From Constrictibacter sp. MBR-5 (GTDB lineage: Bacteria > Pseudomonadota > Alphaproteobacteria > JAJUGE01), in assembly GCF_040549485.1 (NCBI RefSeq), contig NZ_JBEPTK010000014.1:1-64000 (forward strand): a stretch of 64,000 bases of DNA, read 5' to 3'. The notes beneath the pieces are model-generated. The model saw only the letters and a program-made list of their open reading frames with translations, was not told the DNA's origin and made no database searches. Every line of letters starts with the position of its first letter. Position 1 is the first letter of the stretch. Below, in pieces: positions 1 to 8,301 of the stretch. A program made the translations under genes and the position numbers.

Positions 1-2326
1 GCCTACGGCTCCGCATCACCCAGGACGGCAGCGAGCACTTCAGGGGGTCAATATTGCAAGCCGATACGGGGTCAGCTTTGAACGCCGTTTGACAGACGTT
101 GCGGGCGAGTGTGTTGCGGGCATCGTCCATGACCGCCGCCAGTTCGATAGCAAGATCGATCCCAGCGCGGTACCAGTCCCACTCGTCGCTATTGAGCTTT
201 GGTTGCCATCCCCAATCCCGCGATCGTGCACCAAAATCGAAGTTGCTTGAGGAGCTGAATCGAGTGGCGAGGAGCGCGTCGAGCGCTACGGAAGCGCAGC
301 GGCGCAACTCCGCATCTTCAGAATTCGCCAACCGTCGCACAAAGGCACGCCGCTGGTCAGGTAGAGCTTGAGTGCCCGACAACCATAGGTGGAATAGCTC
401 GGCAAAGCTATCGCGAGCGGAACCCTGTCTGTGATCGGCTGGTTCAGCGGCGAGAAAGCGCGCCAGCAATATTGCGGCCGCTTCGAACATATGGGGTTCG
501 TAGCTGAGTGCTTTGACCAGCCGGATCAGCCGCCAGCGGATCGGGTGGGTTGGTAGCAACAGTTCGGCGCTGCTCGGATCTCCGAGCTCCCGTTCGATTC
601 TCCTTAGTACGGCCTCGGGCGCAACGGGAGCGATATTGGTAAGGAGCTCAATGCCAACCGCGCCGCGCGCTAACAGGTCACTGAGAGGGCCGTCGGACGG
701 AAGCCAACGGGCGACGACCGCCTGCGCTTCCCGGCTGTCGTGAAGGTAGCCGAGCCGCCGCGACAGCGACTTTTGCATCCGCGGCGGCAGCGACGCGGCG
801 AAGCGATCCAAATCGCCGGGAGGGATGCGCTCAAGAGCGAATGCTGCAAGCCGATTGGCAATCGGGTGCGGCAGGATCGCCCTCCAATGGCCACGGGCCT
901 GGGCGATGCCGCGGCGGCGAAGCTCGACGAGCGCGGCGTAAAGCGAGTTCGCGCTGACACCTCGGATAGCAGCAATGTGCGCCAGTTCTCCCGCGGCCGA
1001 GGTGTCTTCGCCATCGACGGAATATAGCAGCGACAGGTCCTCGGCGGCAGTAAGGAGGTCTTTGTCCGGATGCTGACGTTGCTGGAAAATTCGCTCGAAC
1101 AACTCGCGGCTCTTGAGTTTCCCGAGGGTATCGCCTTTACCGAGCGTTTCCGCCAGCGCGCGTCCCAGCCGAAAATTCCCATCGCTGAACTCGCCGATCG
1201 TCCGGCGGTCGATTTGAGAAATGTGCGGGAAAGACTGCCCTATCCACCTTTCGACCAGATCCGGCGAAGCCGGTTGTAACCGAAAGACGTCGGTGCGCTC
1301 AGGTTCGTCCTCATCGCGGACGTCGTACTCGACTGTTAGGAGGCTGACGCTACTCGCTCCTTCGGAGCAGATCTTCGCGAGCTCGGTGTGCGTAGTCGGG
1401 TTGCAATTGTCGACGATCAAGATGGTTCTGTGACCGCGCGCCACGAGCTCCCTCGCCATCTCCCGCGCCGTCGGAACCGTGCCGAACGAAATATCGCTGT
1501 AGACGGCCAAACCTGGATCGAGGGGGCTTTCGCCAACGCCGCTCTCGAACAGCGCCTGTACGAGGCGCGTCTTGCCGAGGCCCGACAAGCCGATCAGACG
1601 GACGCATTGCCGGGGCGTAAGAAGAGCCTCGCGAAGCCGGGCAATACCCTCGCTGATGGGCACGCTGCCCCGTTCGGGCGAGCGATAATCGGTCAAGCAC
1701 GCTCGATCATCGATAAGGTAAGGCGTCGCTTCGGTGACCGTGGTATCGACCCAATTGCCGATCGTGTCCCAGCCAGACAGCGCACGCCCGATCCGACGGC
1801 GCACCCAAGCTGCGACTCCGGGATATTCATTCACCCAGGTGGCGAGCCGGTCACGGTCGTAAAAATCGGTGTGAAGGTTGCCGGCATTGGGGAGATCGTG
1901 GAGCGCATCCCGCATGGCCGTTTTTCGCTCAGCGAGCGGCTTGTCAGCGACCGACCCTTGCGAACTGACGATGATGTAGGCGCCGGATGCGTCGGCGAGG
2001 TCCTTTATGACTTGCCGAAGCTTACCGCCCTTCTCTCCATTGGATTGAGGGCGCATCTCCTGTGCGATGGCCCGTGCCGGCATATCGGGTTTCTTCACCT
2101 GGAAGCCAGTATCCGGACGCGGTACGAAGTCAGGGCCTGGGATCGAAGCTGGGCATTGCACCCGAACGTCAAGCCCTCCATCGGGAGCGTCCTGGTTACC
2201 GCCGGCAGTCACCGAGGAAATCGGACAACCCTGTTTGCGCAATTCCGCGATCGCCAAACGAGCGACCATTGTTCTTAAGTCCGCGTCTGCGAGGGCGCTA
2301 ATTTCATTTGTTGTTATTTCGAACAT
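1..2326 (-). CDS. Mrr-like nuclease fused to STAND-type P-loop NTPase, C-terminus cut by window edge
   Basis: Reading the minus strand from ATG at 2326 gives an uninterrupted frame of 775 codons that runs off base 1. Residues 1-180 look like a restriction-type nuclease: DGGLD at 49-53 followed by FQVKK at 75-79 fits the D...QxK active site of Mrr-family PD-(D/E)xK enzymes. A Walker A motif GLSGLGKT lies at 246-253 and a Walker B-like strand TILIVDNCN at 301-309. The rest is a long helical, repeat-like region without motifs I can name. This order (nuclease, NTPase, long sensor region) is that of STAND anti-phage proteins such as Avs. GC content is visibly lower than in the genes from 3.5 kb onward, which suggests acquisition by transfer. 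The nuclease and ATPase motifs are seen; the defence role is inferred. The true C-terminus is outside the window. Confidence 0.75.
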   Translation of the reverse strand, partial: MFEITTNEISALADADLRTMVARLAIAELRKQGCPISSVTAGGNQDAPDGGLDVRVQCPASIPGPDFVPRPDTGFQVKKPDMPARAIAQEMRPQSNGEKGGKLRQVIKDLADASGAYIIVSSQGSVADKPLAERKTAMRDALHDLPNAGNLHTDFYDRDRLATWVNEYPGVAAWVRRRIGRALSGWDTIGNWVDTTVTEATPYLIDDRACLTDYRSPERGSVPISEGIARLREALLTPRQCVRLIGLSGLGKTRLVQALFESGVGESPLDPGLAVYSDISFGTVPTAREMARELVARGHRTILIVDNCNPTTHTELAKICSEGASSVSLLTVEYDVRDEDEPERTDVFRLQPASPDLVERWIGQSFPHISQIDRRTIGEFSDGNFRLGRALAETLGKGDTLGKLKSRELFERIFQQRQHPDKDLLTAAEDLSLLYSVDGEDTSAAGELAHIAAIRGVSANSLYAALVELRRRGIAQARGHWRAILPHPIANRLAAFALERIPPGDLDRFAASLPPRMQKSLSRRLGYLHDSREAQAVVARWLPSDGPLSDLLARGAVGIELLTNIAPVAPEAVLRRIERELGDPSSAELLLPTHPIRWRLIRLVKALSYEPHMFEAAAILLARFLAAEPADHRQGSARDSFAELFHLWLSGTQALPDQRRAFVRRLANSEDAELRRCASVALDALLATRFSSSSNFDFGARSRDWGWQPKLNSDEWDWYRAGIDLAIELAAVMDDARNTLARNVCQTAFKADPVSACNIDPLKCSLPSWVMRSRR

Positions 2327-2449
2327 TGCCCACCACCGCAAACTCCAGATATGATAATTGAATTTTATCTGACAAAGACTTTACATAGTGACAGCAACCG
2401 CCTAAATTAGGATCGCTGTCCAGGACCGTACGCACCAAAACCCGCATCA

Positions 2450-3304
2450 TCATTCGACAATCGCGCCTTCAATTGGTTTATGTTTTTGCACCGCAAGCCG
2501 AAGACCTAGCGCGACGCCCTCGGTCACATCAAATTCTTCTTGTGAGGGAGGGTCAACCTCGTACCCGGTAGCGTACTTAGCATTGCTACGTATGTTGCAC
2601 AATTTGTTAAATAAGTCTACAAAACTCGAATCAATATTACCCAATCGGCCTTCGCGATTAATGGCACTATTTATACTTCCATGAGACCTCCACTTGTGCG
2701 CAGGCGCATGCGTCAAAATCAATCTGGACTTTGCGAGCAACTCGCACGCCGTGTGAAGCGTATCGATAGCTGGCTCTGCCAAGCCGTTGCTAGCGGAAAG
2801 CTTACTGGCGGCCAGAAATTTCATCGACTTTTCTATCAATGAAACGCACTTGGCGCGCCCAGAACGGAAATCAAACGTTAATATCCAACGCAGACCGGTC
2901 CAAAACATCGTGAAGTGACCACTATCGAGCTCGTCGTCATTTAAGTCAAAATATTCCAGTCCATCTAGGTCGCCGATCGTAACTCCCCCGCCTTTCTCTA
3001 CATCGCGACCAAGTCGCAAATACGGCACACCTCTGACCTCCTCATTAAGGCGAATTATACGTCCCCCTTCATGGGGCTGTATCAGCTGAGCTCCCCAAAG
3101 AAGAAAACCATCGGGCAACTCACCAGCATCTCTCCGACGCCGAATCTCCGGGGCAAAGCAAATCTGCTGCATGTGGACAAATGTGCGCATCCAATCTGGA
3201 AGCTCTGGCGGAATTTCGTCCTCGGGAGTGACATCCAACCAGTTACCCGGTCGCTGCCGCTCGCTTAGCCAAGCTTGCACAGAAGCTTGCATTCCCTCCA
3301 TCAT
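2450..3304 (-). CDS. Hypothetical protein, possible C-terminal HEPN-like helical domain
   Basis: 284 residues starting at ATG 3304; alternative ATGs lie at 3301 and 3292. I do not recognise the N-terminal ~150 residues. The C-terminal ~130 residues are predicted helical, with a long amphipathic helix (around THTACELLAKSRLIL-type sequence) and a later FNKLCNIRSNAKY segment that resembles the last helices of HEPN domains. The catalytic R-x4-6-H motif of HEPN RNases is absent, so an active RNase is not supported. Its GC content is near 50%, clearly below the window average, and it sits 123 bp upstream of the nuclease/NTPase gene on the same strand. That makes it part of the same accessory segment and possibly a partner. 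Being a coding gene is well supported; the domain idea is weak. Confidence 0.6.
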   Translation of the reverse strand: MMEGMQASVQAWLSERQRPGNWLDVTPEDEIPPELPDWMRTFVHMQQICFAPEIRRRRDAGELPDGFLLWGAQLIQPHEGGRIIRLNEEVRGVPYLRLGRDVEKGGGVTIGDLDGLEYFDLNDDELDSGHFTMFWTGLRWILTFDFRSGRAKCVSLIEKSMKFLAASKLSASNGLAEPAIDTLHTACELLAKSRLILTHAPAHKWRSHGSINSAINREGRLGNIDSSFVDLFNKLCNIRSNAKYATGYEVDPPSQEEFDVTEGVALGLRLAVQKHKPIEGAIVE

Positions 3305-3478
3305 CCAACACCTCTGAATTTTAGTGGACGTAGTTTACCTAAGTATCAGGTCGTCTGCCACTAACGGTACCTGCGCGCTTCGATAGCATGGATACGTGCC
3401 TAGTCGCCCCCGCACCCTGCACCTCCCGCCCCACCCGTGCCATACTCCCGTCCACACCATCCGACGGAACGGGCACAC

Positions 3479-4225
3479 ATGACCGACCTCACCGAACTGC
3501 GCGTCGACCTGGCCGCCACGCTGCGCTGGGCGGCGCGGCTGGGGCTGCATGAGGGGATCTGCAATCATTTCAGCGTCGCCGTGGACGCGCGCGGCGACCG
3601 CTTCCTGGTCAATCCGCTGGGCATCCACTGGGCGGAGATGACGGCGAGCGACCTGGTGCTGGCCGATGCCGCGGGCAACGTGCTGGAGGCCAAGGCGGGG
3701 CCGGACGGGCCGCTGGCGGTGGAGGCGACGGCCTTCTTCATCCATTCGCGCATCCACCTGAGCAACCCGGCGGCGCGCTGCGTGCTGCATACGCACATGC
3801 CCTACGCCCTGTCCCTGTGCCTGGTTGAGGGCGGGCGGCTGGAGATGGTGGAGCAGAACGCCCTGCGCTTTCACGACCGCATCGCCTATGAGGACGAGTA
3901 TGGCGGCCTCGCCCTGGACAATTCGGAGGGCGACAGGCTGGCCGCGGCGCTGGGCAACCGGTCGGTGGCCTTCCTGGCCGCACACGGCGTCATCGTGACC
4001 GGGCCGACGATCGCCCAGGCCTTCGACGACCTCTATTACCTGGAGCGGGCGGCGAAGGCGCAGGTGCTGGCGCGGTCGACCGGCCTGCCCCTGCGCCGCC
4101 TGCCCGACGCGGTGGTGCAGCGCACGGCGCAGCAGATGGTGAGCGAGAGCGGGTCACAGGCGCACCGGCATCTGGCGGCGATCCGGCGGATTCTGGATCG
4201 GGAGGAGCCGGGATATCGGGGGTGA
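3479..4225 (+). CDS. Class II aldolase/adducin family protein
   Basis: 248 residues from ATG 3479. An in-frame ATG at 3437 is less likely because the conserved family N-terminus begins at the second one and a GACGGAAC stretch sits just upstream of it. The aldolase class II fold is supported by the NHFS loop (about residue 27), the zinc-ligand motif HTHMP near residue 103 and the AAHGVIVTG segment near residue 175. The length is normal for the family. Members are metal-dependent lyases or epimerases acting on sugar phosphates and related hydroxyacids; the substrate cannot be told from sequence. It is the first gene with host-like GC after the low-GC segment. No operon partner is evident, since 355 bp with two large palindromes separate it from the next gene. 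Confidence 0.85.
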   Translation: MTDLTELRVDLAATLRWAARLGLHEGICNHFSVAVDARGDRFLVNPLGIHWAEMTASDLVLADAAGNVLEAKAGPDGPLAVEATAFFIHSRIHLSNPAARCVLHTHMPYALSLCLVEGGRLEMVEQNALRFHDRIAYEDEYGGLALDNSEGDRLAAALGNRSVAFLAAHGVIVTGPTIAQAFDDLYYLERAAKAQVLARSTGLPLRRLPDAVVQRTAQQMVSESGSQAHRHLAAIRRILDREEPGYRG

Positions 4226-4240
4226 GGCCGCCATTGCTTC

Positions 4241-4339
4241 CGTCATTGCGAGCCGAAGGCGAAGCAATCCAGGACCCGCGCACCGGCGGCCTGAGCGCTC
4301 GCCCTGGGTTGCTTCGGCGCTGCGCGCCTCGCAATGACG
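4241..4339. repeat. Intergenic palindromic repeat 1 (cgtcattgcgag type)
   Basis: The element begins CGTCATTGCGAGCC and ends CTCGCAATGACG, so its two ends are inverted copies; internal arms around GAAGCAATCC and GGTTGCTTCGGC also pair imperfectly. It could form a long hairpin about 99 bp in extent. It lies in the 4226-4580 gap, where I see no gene. Elements with CATTGCGAG termini are common intergenic mosaic repeats in alphaproteobacteria and often lie after transcription units. No transposase is encoded. Confidence 0.8.
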
Positions 4340-4358
4340 GTTTGGGGATAATCCCTGC

Positions 4359-4469
4359 CTGTCATCCCCGGGCAAGGGGCGGAGCCCCGGCGACCCGGGG
4401 ATCCAAGGACAGCCTGAGCGCGTGGCCTGGATCCCCGGATCTCCGCTTCGCTGCGTCCGGGGATGACAG
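4359..4469. repeat. Intergenic palindromic repeat 2 (ctgtcatccccg type)
   Basis: Ends CTGTCATCCCCG (4359-4370) and CGGGGATGACAG (4458-4469) are exact inverted copies, with inner arms CCGGGGATCC and GGATCCCCGG also complementary. It follows repeat 1 by 19 bp. A third, partial copy (GCCGGGGACGACAG) ends near 4500, and a half-copy (CTGTCATCCCGCGCAACGGG) occurs near 11091-11110. It fills the remainder of the gene-free gap together with a GC-rich spacer that holds only the RBS of the next gene. Confidence 0.8.
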
Positions 4470-4580
4470 TGAGGGGGGTCGCTGGGGCCGGGGACGACAG
4501 TGAAGCGGGGCCGGCCTCGTAATCATGGGGGGAAGGGCTAAGTTCGCAGCGACGGCCGTGCGAACCAGCCAGGAGCCCGA

Positions 4581-7229
4581 ATGACGCCCGGAACGCGGAA
4601 CCTGTCGGAGAACTGGTCGCTGACCGCCCTGCTCGACGCGCTGGCGGCGCGGGGGGGTGAGGCGGCGCTGGTGACGGTGGCGGGCGATGCCCTGACCGCG
4701 ACGAGCGCCGCGGAGTTGGCCGGGGACGCGCGGCGGCTCGCGGCCGGGCTGGTCGCCGCCGGCGCGGCGCGGGGCGAGCATGTCGGGCTGATCGCGCCGA
4801 ACGGGCCGGACTGGGCCGTCGCGCGGCTGGGGATCGCGGCGGCGGGATGCGTCGGCGTGGCGCTGGACGACCTGGCCGGCGAGGAGGAGGCGGCGACATA
4901 CCTGAAGGACGCCGGCTGCCGGCTGGTGTTCGTGTCGCCGGCGCACCTGCCCGTGGCGGAGCGGCTCGGCATCGACGCGCTGGTGCTGGACGATGGTGCG
5001 GCGGAGCGGCACGAGCGGTCGTGGCGGCTGGTCTTCGCGGAGGAGATCGCGGGGCTGCCGGAGCTTAGGCCCGAGGACCGGGCGACGCTGGTCTACACGT
5101 CCGGCACCACAGGTGCCCCGAAGAGCTTCTATCTGACCTGGGCGAACATCGCGGCCAACGTCGAGGCGATGGTGTCGCTGGACATCGTGCGGCCGGGCGA
5201 CCGGGTGCTGCTGCCGCTGCCGCTGCACCACGTCTATCCGCTGGTCGTGGGCCTGTTCACGCCGCTGTCGGGCGGCGGCGCGGTGGTCTTCCCGGAAGCG
5301 GTGGCCGGGCCGCAGATCATCAGGGCGCTGCAGGCGGCCGGGGTCGCCATCATGATCGGCGTGCCGCGGCTTTATACCGCGCTGGTCGGCGGGCTGGAGG
5401 GGCGGGTCGCGGCGCGCGGCAAGGTCGCGAAGACGCTGTTCCGGGCGCTGGTCGCCCTGTCGGACGTGCTGCGGCGGCGGTTCGGGATCAAGGCGGGGCG
5501 CGTCCTGCTGGCCGGCCTGCACCGGCAGATCGGACCCGAGCTGCGGGTGATGATCTCCGGCGGGGCGCAGCTGGAGCCGGCGGTGTTCCACCGGCTGGAG
5601 GCGCTGGGCTGGGAGGTGCTGAGCGGCTACGGCCTGGCGGAGACGGCGTCGATCTTCACCGGCAACGTGCCGGGCGCCAAGATCATCGGCAGCGAGGGAC
5701 GGCCGCTGAAGGGCGGCGAGATCCGCATCGCGCCGCCCCTGGCGGGGGAGACCGGGTCCGAGGGCGCCGGCGAAGGCGAGATCCTGCTGCGCGGCGCCAG
5801 CGTGTTCGCGGGCTATCGCGACAATCCCGAGGCGAACGCGACGGCCTTCACCGAGGACGGCTGGTTCCGTACCGGCGACCTGGGGCGGCTGGACGACAAG
5901 GGCTTCGTCTACGTCACCGGCCGGTCGAAGGAGCTGATCGTCCTGGGCGGCGGCAAGAACGTCTTCCCGGACGAGCTGGAGAAGGTCTACGGCGACAGCC
6001 CGTATTTCCGCGAACTGGCCGTGCTGGAGCGCAACGGCGCCCTGGTCGCGATCGTCGTGCCGGACGCCGAGGCGATGCGGGCGTCGGGCTATACGCGCGC
6101 CGAGGACGTGGTGCGGATCACGCTGGCCGACAAGGCACGCGGCCTGCCGTCCTACCAGCGCCTGTCCGGCTTCGCCGTCAGCCGCGAGCCCCTGCCGCGC
6201 ACGCGCCTGGGCAAGTATCAGCGCTTCCGCCTGGGCGACCTGTACGAGCGGGCGCGGCGCGGCGAGACGCGGCCGCGCGCCGTCGCGCCGTCGCCCGAGG
6301 ACCGCGGCCTGATCGCCGGCGGGCCGGCGGCCGAGGTGTGGAAGATCCTGACCGAGCGCTATGCCGAGCGCGGCCTGTCGATGGACGCCAGCCCGACGCT
6401 CGACCTGGGCATCGACTCGCTGGAGTGGATGACGCTGGCGCTCGACGTCGAACAGCGCGCGGGGGTGGCGCTGACCGAGGAGGACCTGGCCGCGTCGGAG
6501 ACGGTGCGCGACCTGCTGGGCCGGGTCGGCACGGCGGCCGACCGGCCCGCCGTGGCCGCGGTGTCGGCCGAGGACCTGCGCTGGTTCGAGCCGGTGGGCC
6601 CGGCCGGCCGGGCGTTCGGCACGGCGGCGTTCGCGACGAACCGGGCGCTGATGCGCCTGCTGTTCCGGGTCGAGGTGGAAGGGCTGGAGCATCTGCCGGC
6701 GGAGGGCCCGTGCGTGCTGGCCGCCAACCATGCGAGCGACCTGGACCCGCCGGTGATGGGGGCGGCGCTGCCGCTCGACTTCATGCGCCGGGTCTATTGG
6801 GGCGGCGACGCGCAGCGCCTGCACGGCGGGCCGATCCGCCGCGCGCTCATGCGGCCGCTGCACGTCTTCCCGGTCGACGAGCGCACGCCGGCGGCGGCGC
6901 TGGCCATGGGGACGGAGGCGCTGAAGCGCGGCAACGCGCTGATCTGGTTCCCGGAATCCTGGCGCTCGCCGGACGGCGAGATCCAGCGCTTCCTGCCGGG
7001 CATCGGGCGGCTGCTGTCGGAGACGGGTGCGCCGGTCCTGCCGGTCTGGATCGACGGCACCTTCGCCGCCATGCCGCGCGGCCGCTCCCTGCCGCGGCCG
7101 ACGAAGGTGCGGATACGCATCGGGCCGCCGCTCGATGCGGCGGCCCTGGAGGCGCGGGGCGACGGCGACAATCCCTACACGCGGATCGCCGCGGCGTTGC
7201 GGGACGAGGTGGCGAAGCTGAAGCCGTAG
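4581..7229 (+). CDS. Trifunctional acyl-AMP ligase / acyl carrier domain / PlsC-type acyltransferase
   Basis: 882 residues; ATG 4581 follows an AGGAG sequence. Three domains are visible. Residues ~15-545 are an ANL-superfamily ligase with the P-loop YTSGTTGAPKS near 172, the GYGLAETAS motif and GWFRTGDLG. Residues ~580-650 are an acyl-carrier domain with DLGIDSLEW near 607-615, where the Ser would carry phosphopantetheine. Residues ~685-882 are a 1-acylglycerol-3-phosphate acyltransferase-type domain with NHASDLD (NHx4D) near 714 and FPESWRS. The architecture implies that a fatty acid is activated as acyl-AMP, loaded onto the built-in carrier and transferred to an acceptor, probably a lysophospholipid or other polar head at the inner membrane. 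The acceptor is unknown. It stands alone between a repeat-rich gap and a convergent gene. Confidence 0.85.
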   Translation: MTPGTRNLSENWSLTALLDALAARGGEAALVTVAGDALTATSAAELAGDARRLAAGLVAAGAARGEHVGLIAPNGPDWAVARLGIAAAGCVGVALDDLAGEEEAATYLKDAGCRLVFVSPAHLPVAERLGIDALVLDDGAAERHERSWRLVFAEEIAGLPELRPEDRATLVYTSGTTGAPKSFYLTWANIAANVEAMVSLDIVRPGDRVLLPLPLHHVYPLVVGLFTPLSGGGAVVFPEAVAGPQIIRALQAAGVAIMIGVPRLYTALVGGLEGRVAARGKVAKTLFRALVALSDVLRRRFGIKAGRVLLAGLHRQIGPELRVMISGGAQLEPAVFHRLEALGWEVLSGYGLAETASIFTGNVPGAKIIGSEGRPLKGGEIRIAPPLAGETGSEGAGEGEILLRGASVFAGYRDNPEANATAFTEDGWFRTGDLGRLDDKGFVYVTGRSKELIVLGGGKNVFPDELEKVYGDSPYFRELAVLERNGALVAIVVPDAEAMRASGYTRAEDVVRITLADKARGLPSYQRLSGFAVSREPLPRTRLGKYQRFRLGDLYERARRGETRPRAVAPSPEDRGLIAGGPAAEVWKILTERYAERGLSMDASPTLDLGIDSLEWMTLALDVEQRAGVALTEEDLAASETVRDLLGRVGTAADRPAVAAVSAEDLRWFEPVGPAGRAFGTAAFATNRALMRLLFRVEVEGLEHLPAEGPCVLAANHASDLDPPVMGAALPLDFMRRVYWGGDAQRLHGGPIRRALMRPLHVFPVDERTPAAALAMGTEALKRGNALIWFPESWRSPDGEIQRFLPGIGRLLSETGAPVLPVWIDGTFAAMPRGRSLPRPTKVRIRIGPPLDAAALEARGDGDNPYTRIAAALRDEVAKLKP

Positions 7230-7239
7230 CGGCTCCGCC

Positions 7240-8193
7240 TCAGGCCGAAACCTTTTCCTTCTCGGGGAGGGTCTCGACGCGGATGTTCTTGGCGATTTCC
7301 TTCTGGCGGTCGAACTCGGCGCGGCGCTTGGCGATTTCCTCGTCGCTGAGGCGCTCGATGTTCGAATAGTCGAGCTTCCACTCGCCGCTCTCGCTCCAGC
7401 GCTGGGGCGACTGGACGGTGGTGCGCGGGCCGGGGGCGCTCTCCAGGACCTTCAGCGCCAGTTCGAGGCTGTCGGCCTGGGACTTCGGGTCGTGCGGCTT
7501 GCCGGCGGCGTTGCCGAGCGGGAAGTCGCTGAACATCAGGCGCGGCACGCCGCAATGCTCGACGATGTCGCGCGCGCAGGCCATGACGACCGTCGGGATG
7601 CCGTTCTCCTCGAGATAGCGCGCCGCCATGCTGACCGTCTGGTGGCAGACCGGGCAGTTCGGCACCAGCACCATGGCGTCGACCTGGTCCTCCCGGCAGC
7701 GCTTCAGCAGCTCCGGCAGGTCCTGGTCGATGGTGGTGCGGTGGCTGCGGTTGGTCGGGGCGCCATGGAAGCGGGGTGCCAACGAGCCGATGCGGCCGGC
7801 GGCCGCCGCGTCGCGCATCGCCTGCAGCGGGAACCAGGCGCGGCTGTCCTCGGCCCTGGTGTGCACGCGGTCGTAGCCGATGTGCGAGATGCGCAGGTCG
7901 TGCTCCTGCGCCGTGTCGCCGGAATAGACCGTGTAGAACTTGGCCGCGGAATTGTACGGCGCGCCCGGACCCTGGTCGCCCTTCGCCGGGTCGTAGGGGG
8001 CCGCCGTGGTGATCAGGCCGACGCGGCATTCCGACAGCGGCTTCGCCAGCGGCGTGAACGGCACGTCGAGATAGTGCGCCCAGCGATAGGGCGTGCCGTA
8101 GCCCAGGGTGACGTAGTAGTCGCGCGTCCGCTTCATGTAGGGGATCGGCGCGTCGTAGTCGGGCGCGAAGCCGAATTCCTCGTCCTGGGTCAT
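7240..8193 (-). CDS. Glycine/sarcosine/betaine reductase selenoprotein B (GrdB)-like family protein
   Basis: 317 residues from ATG 8193; the open frame extends upstream, but that part overlaps the divergent gene and has no family similarity. The core shows GLITTAAPY, a segment on binding-site residues near HIGYDRVHTR, and VPNCPVCHQTVS, followed by CARDIVEHCGVPR and FPLGNAAG. This is the pattern of the GrdB/PrdB-like family. In the selenoenzymes the redox site holds selenocysteine; here a CPVC pair occupies that place, with no in-frame TGA, so this is a cysteine version. The family is common in aerobic proteobacteria, where its substrate is not established, so amino-acid reductase activity should not be assumed. 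It is divergent from the next gene with ~108 bp between starts and convergent with the ligase. Confidence 0.65.
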   Translation of the reverse strand: MTQDEEFGFAPDYDAPIPYMKRTRDYYVTLGYGTPYRWAHYLDVPFTPLAKPLSECRVGLITTAAPYDPAKGDQGPGAPYNSAAKFYTVYSGDTAQEHDLRISHIGYDRVHTRAEDSRAWFPLQAMRDAAAAGRIGSLAPRFHGAPTNRSHRTTIDQDLPELLKRCREDQVDAMVLVPNCPVCHQTVSMAARYLEENGIPTVVMACARDIVEHCGVPRLMFSDFPLGNAAGKPHDPKSQADSLELALKVLESAPGPRTTVQSPQRWSESGEWKLDYSNIERLSDEEIAKRRAEFDRQKEIAKNIRVETLPEKEKVSA

Positions 8194-8301
8194 CGTGCAG
8201 CCTGTCTCGTGCGGGAGAAGTTTCGGCCCTATTGTCCGGTCGGCCGGAGACACGGCGCAAGGGCCCGCGAGCGAACGGCCCGCATCGGGGAGGTATAGCG
8301 T

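Noticed and set aside
4362-6863. An 833-codon minus-strand frame over the acyl ligase
   Set aside because: Antisense to a three-domain enzyme with intact motifs; no plausible protein features.
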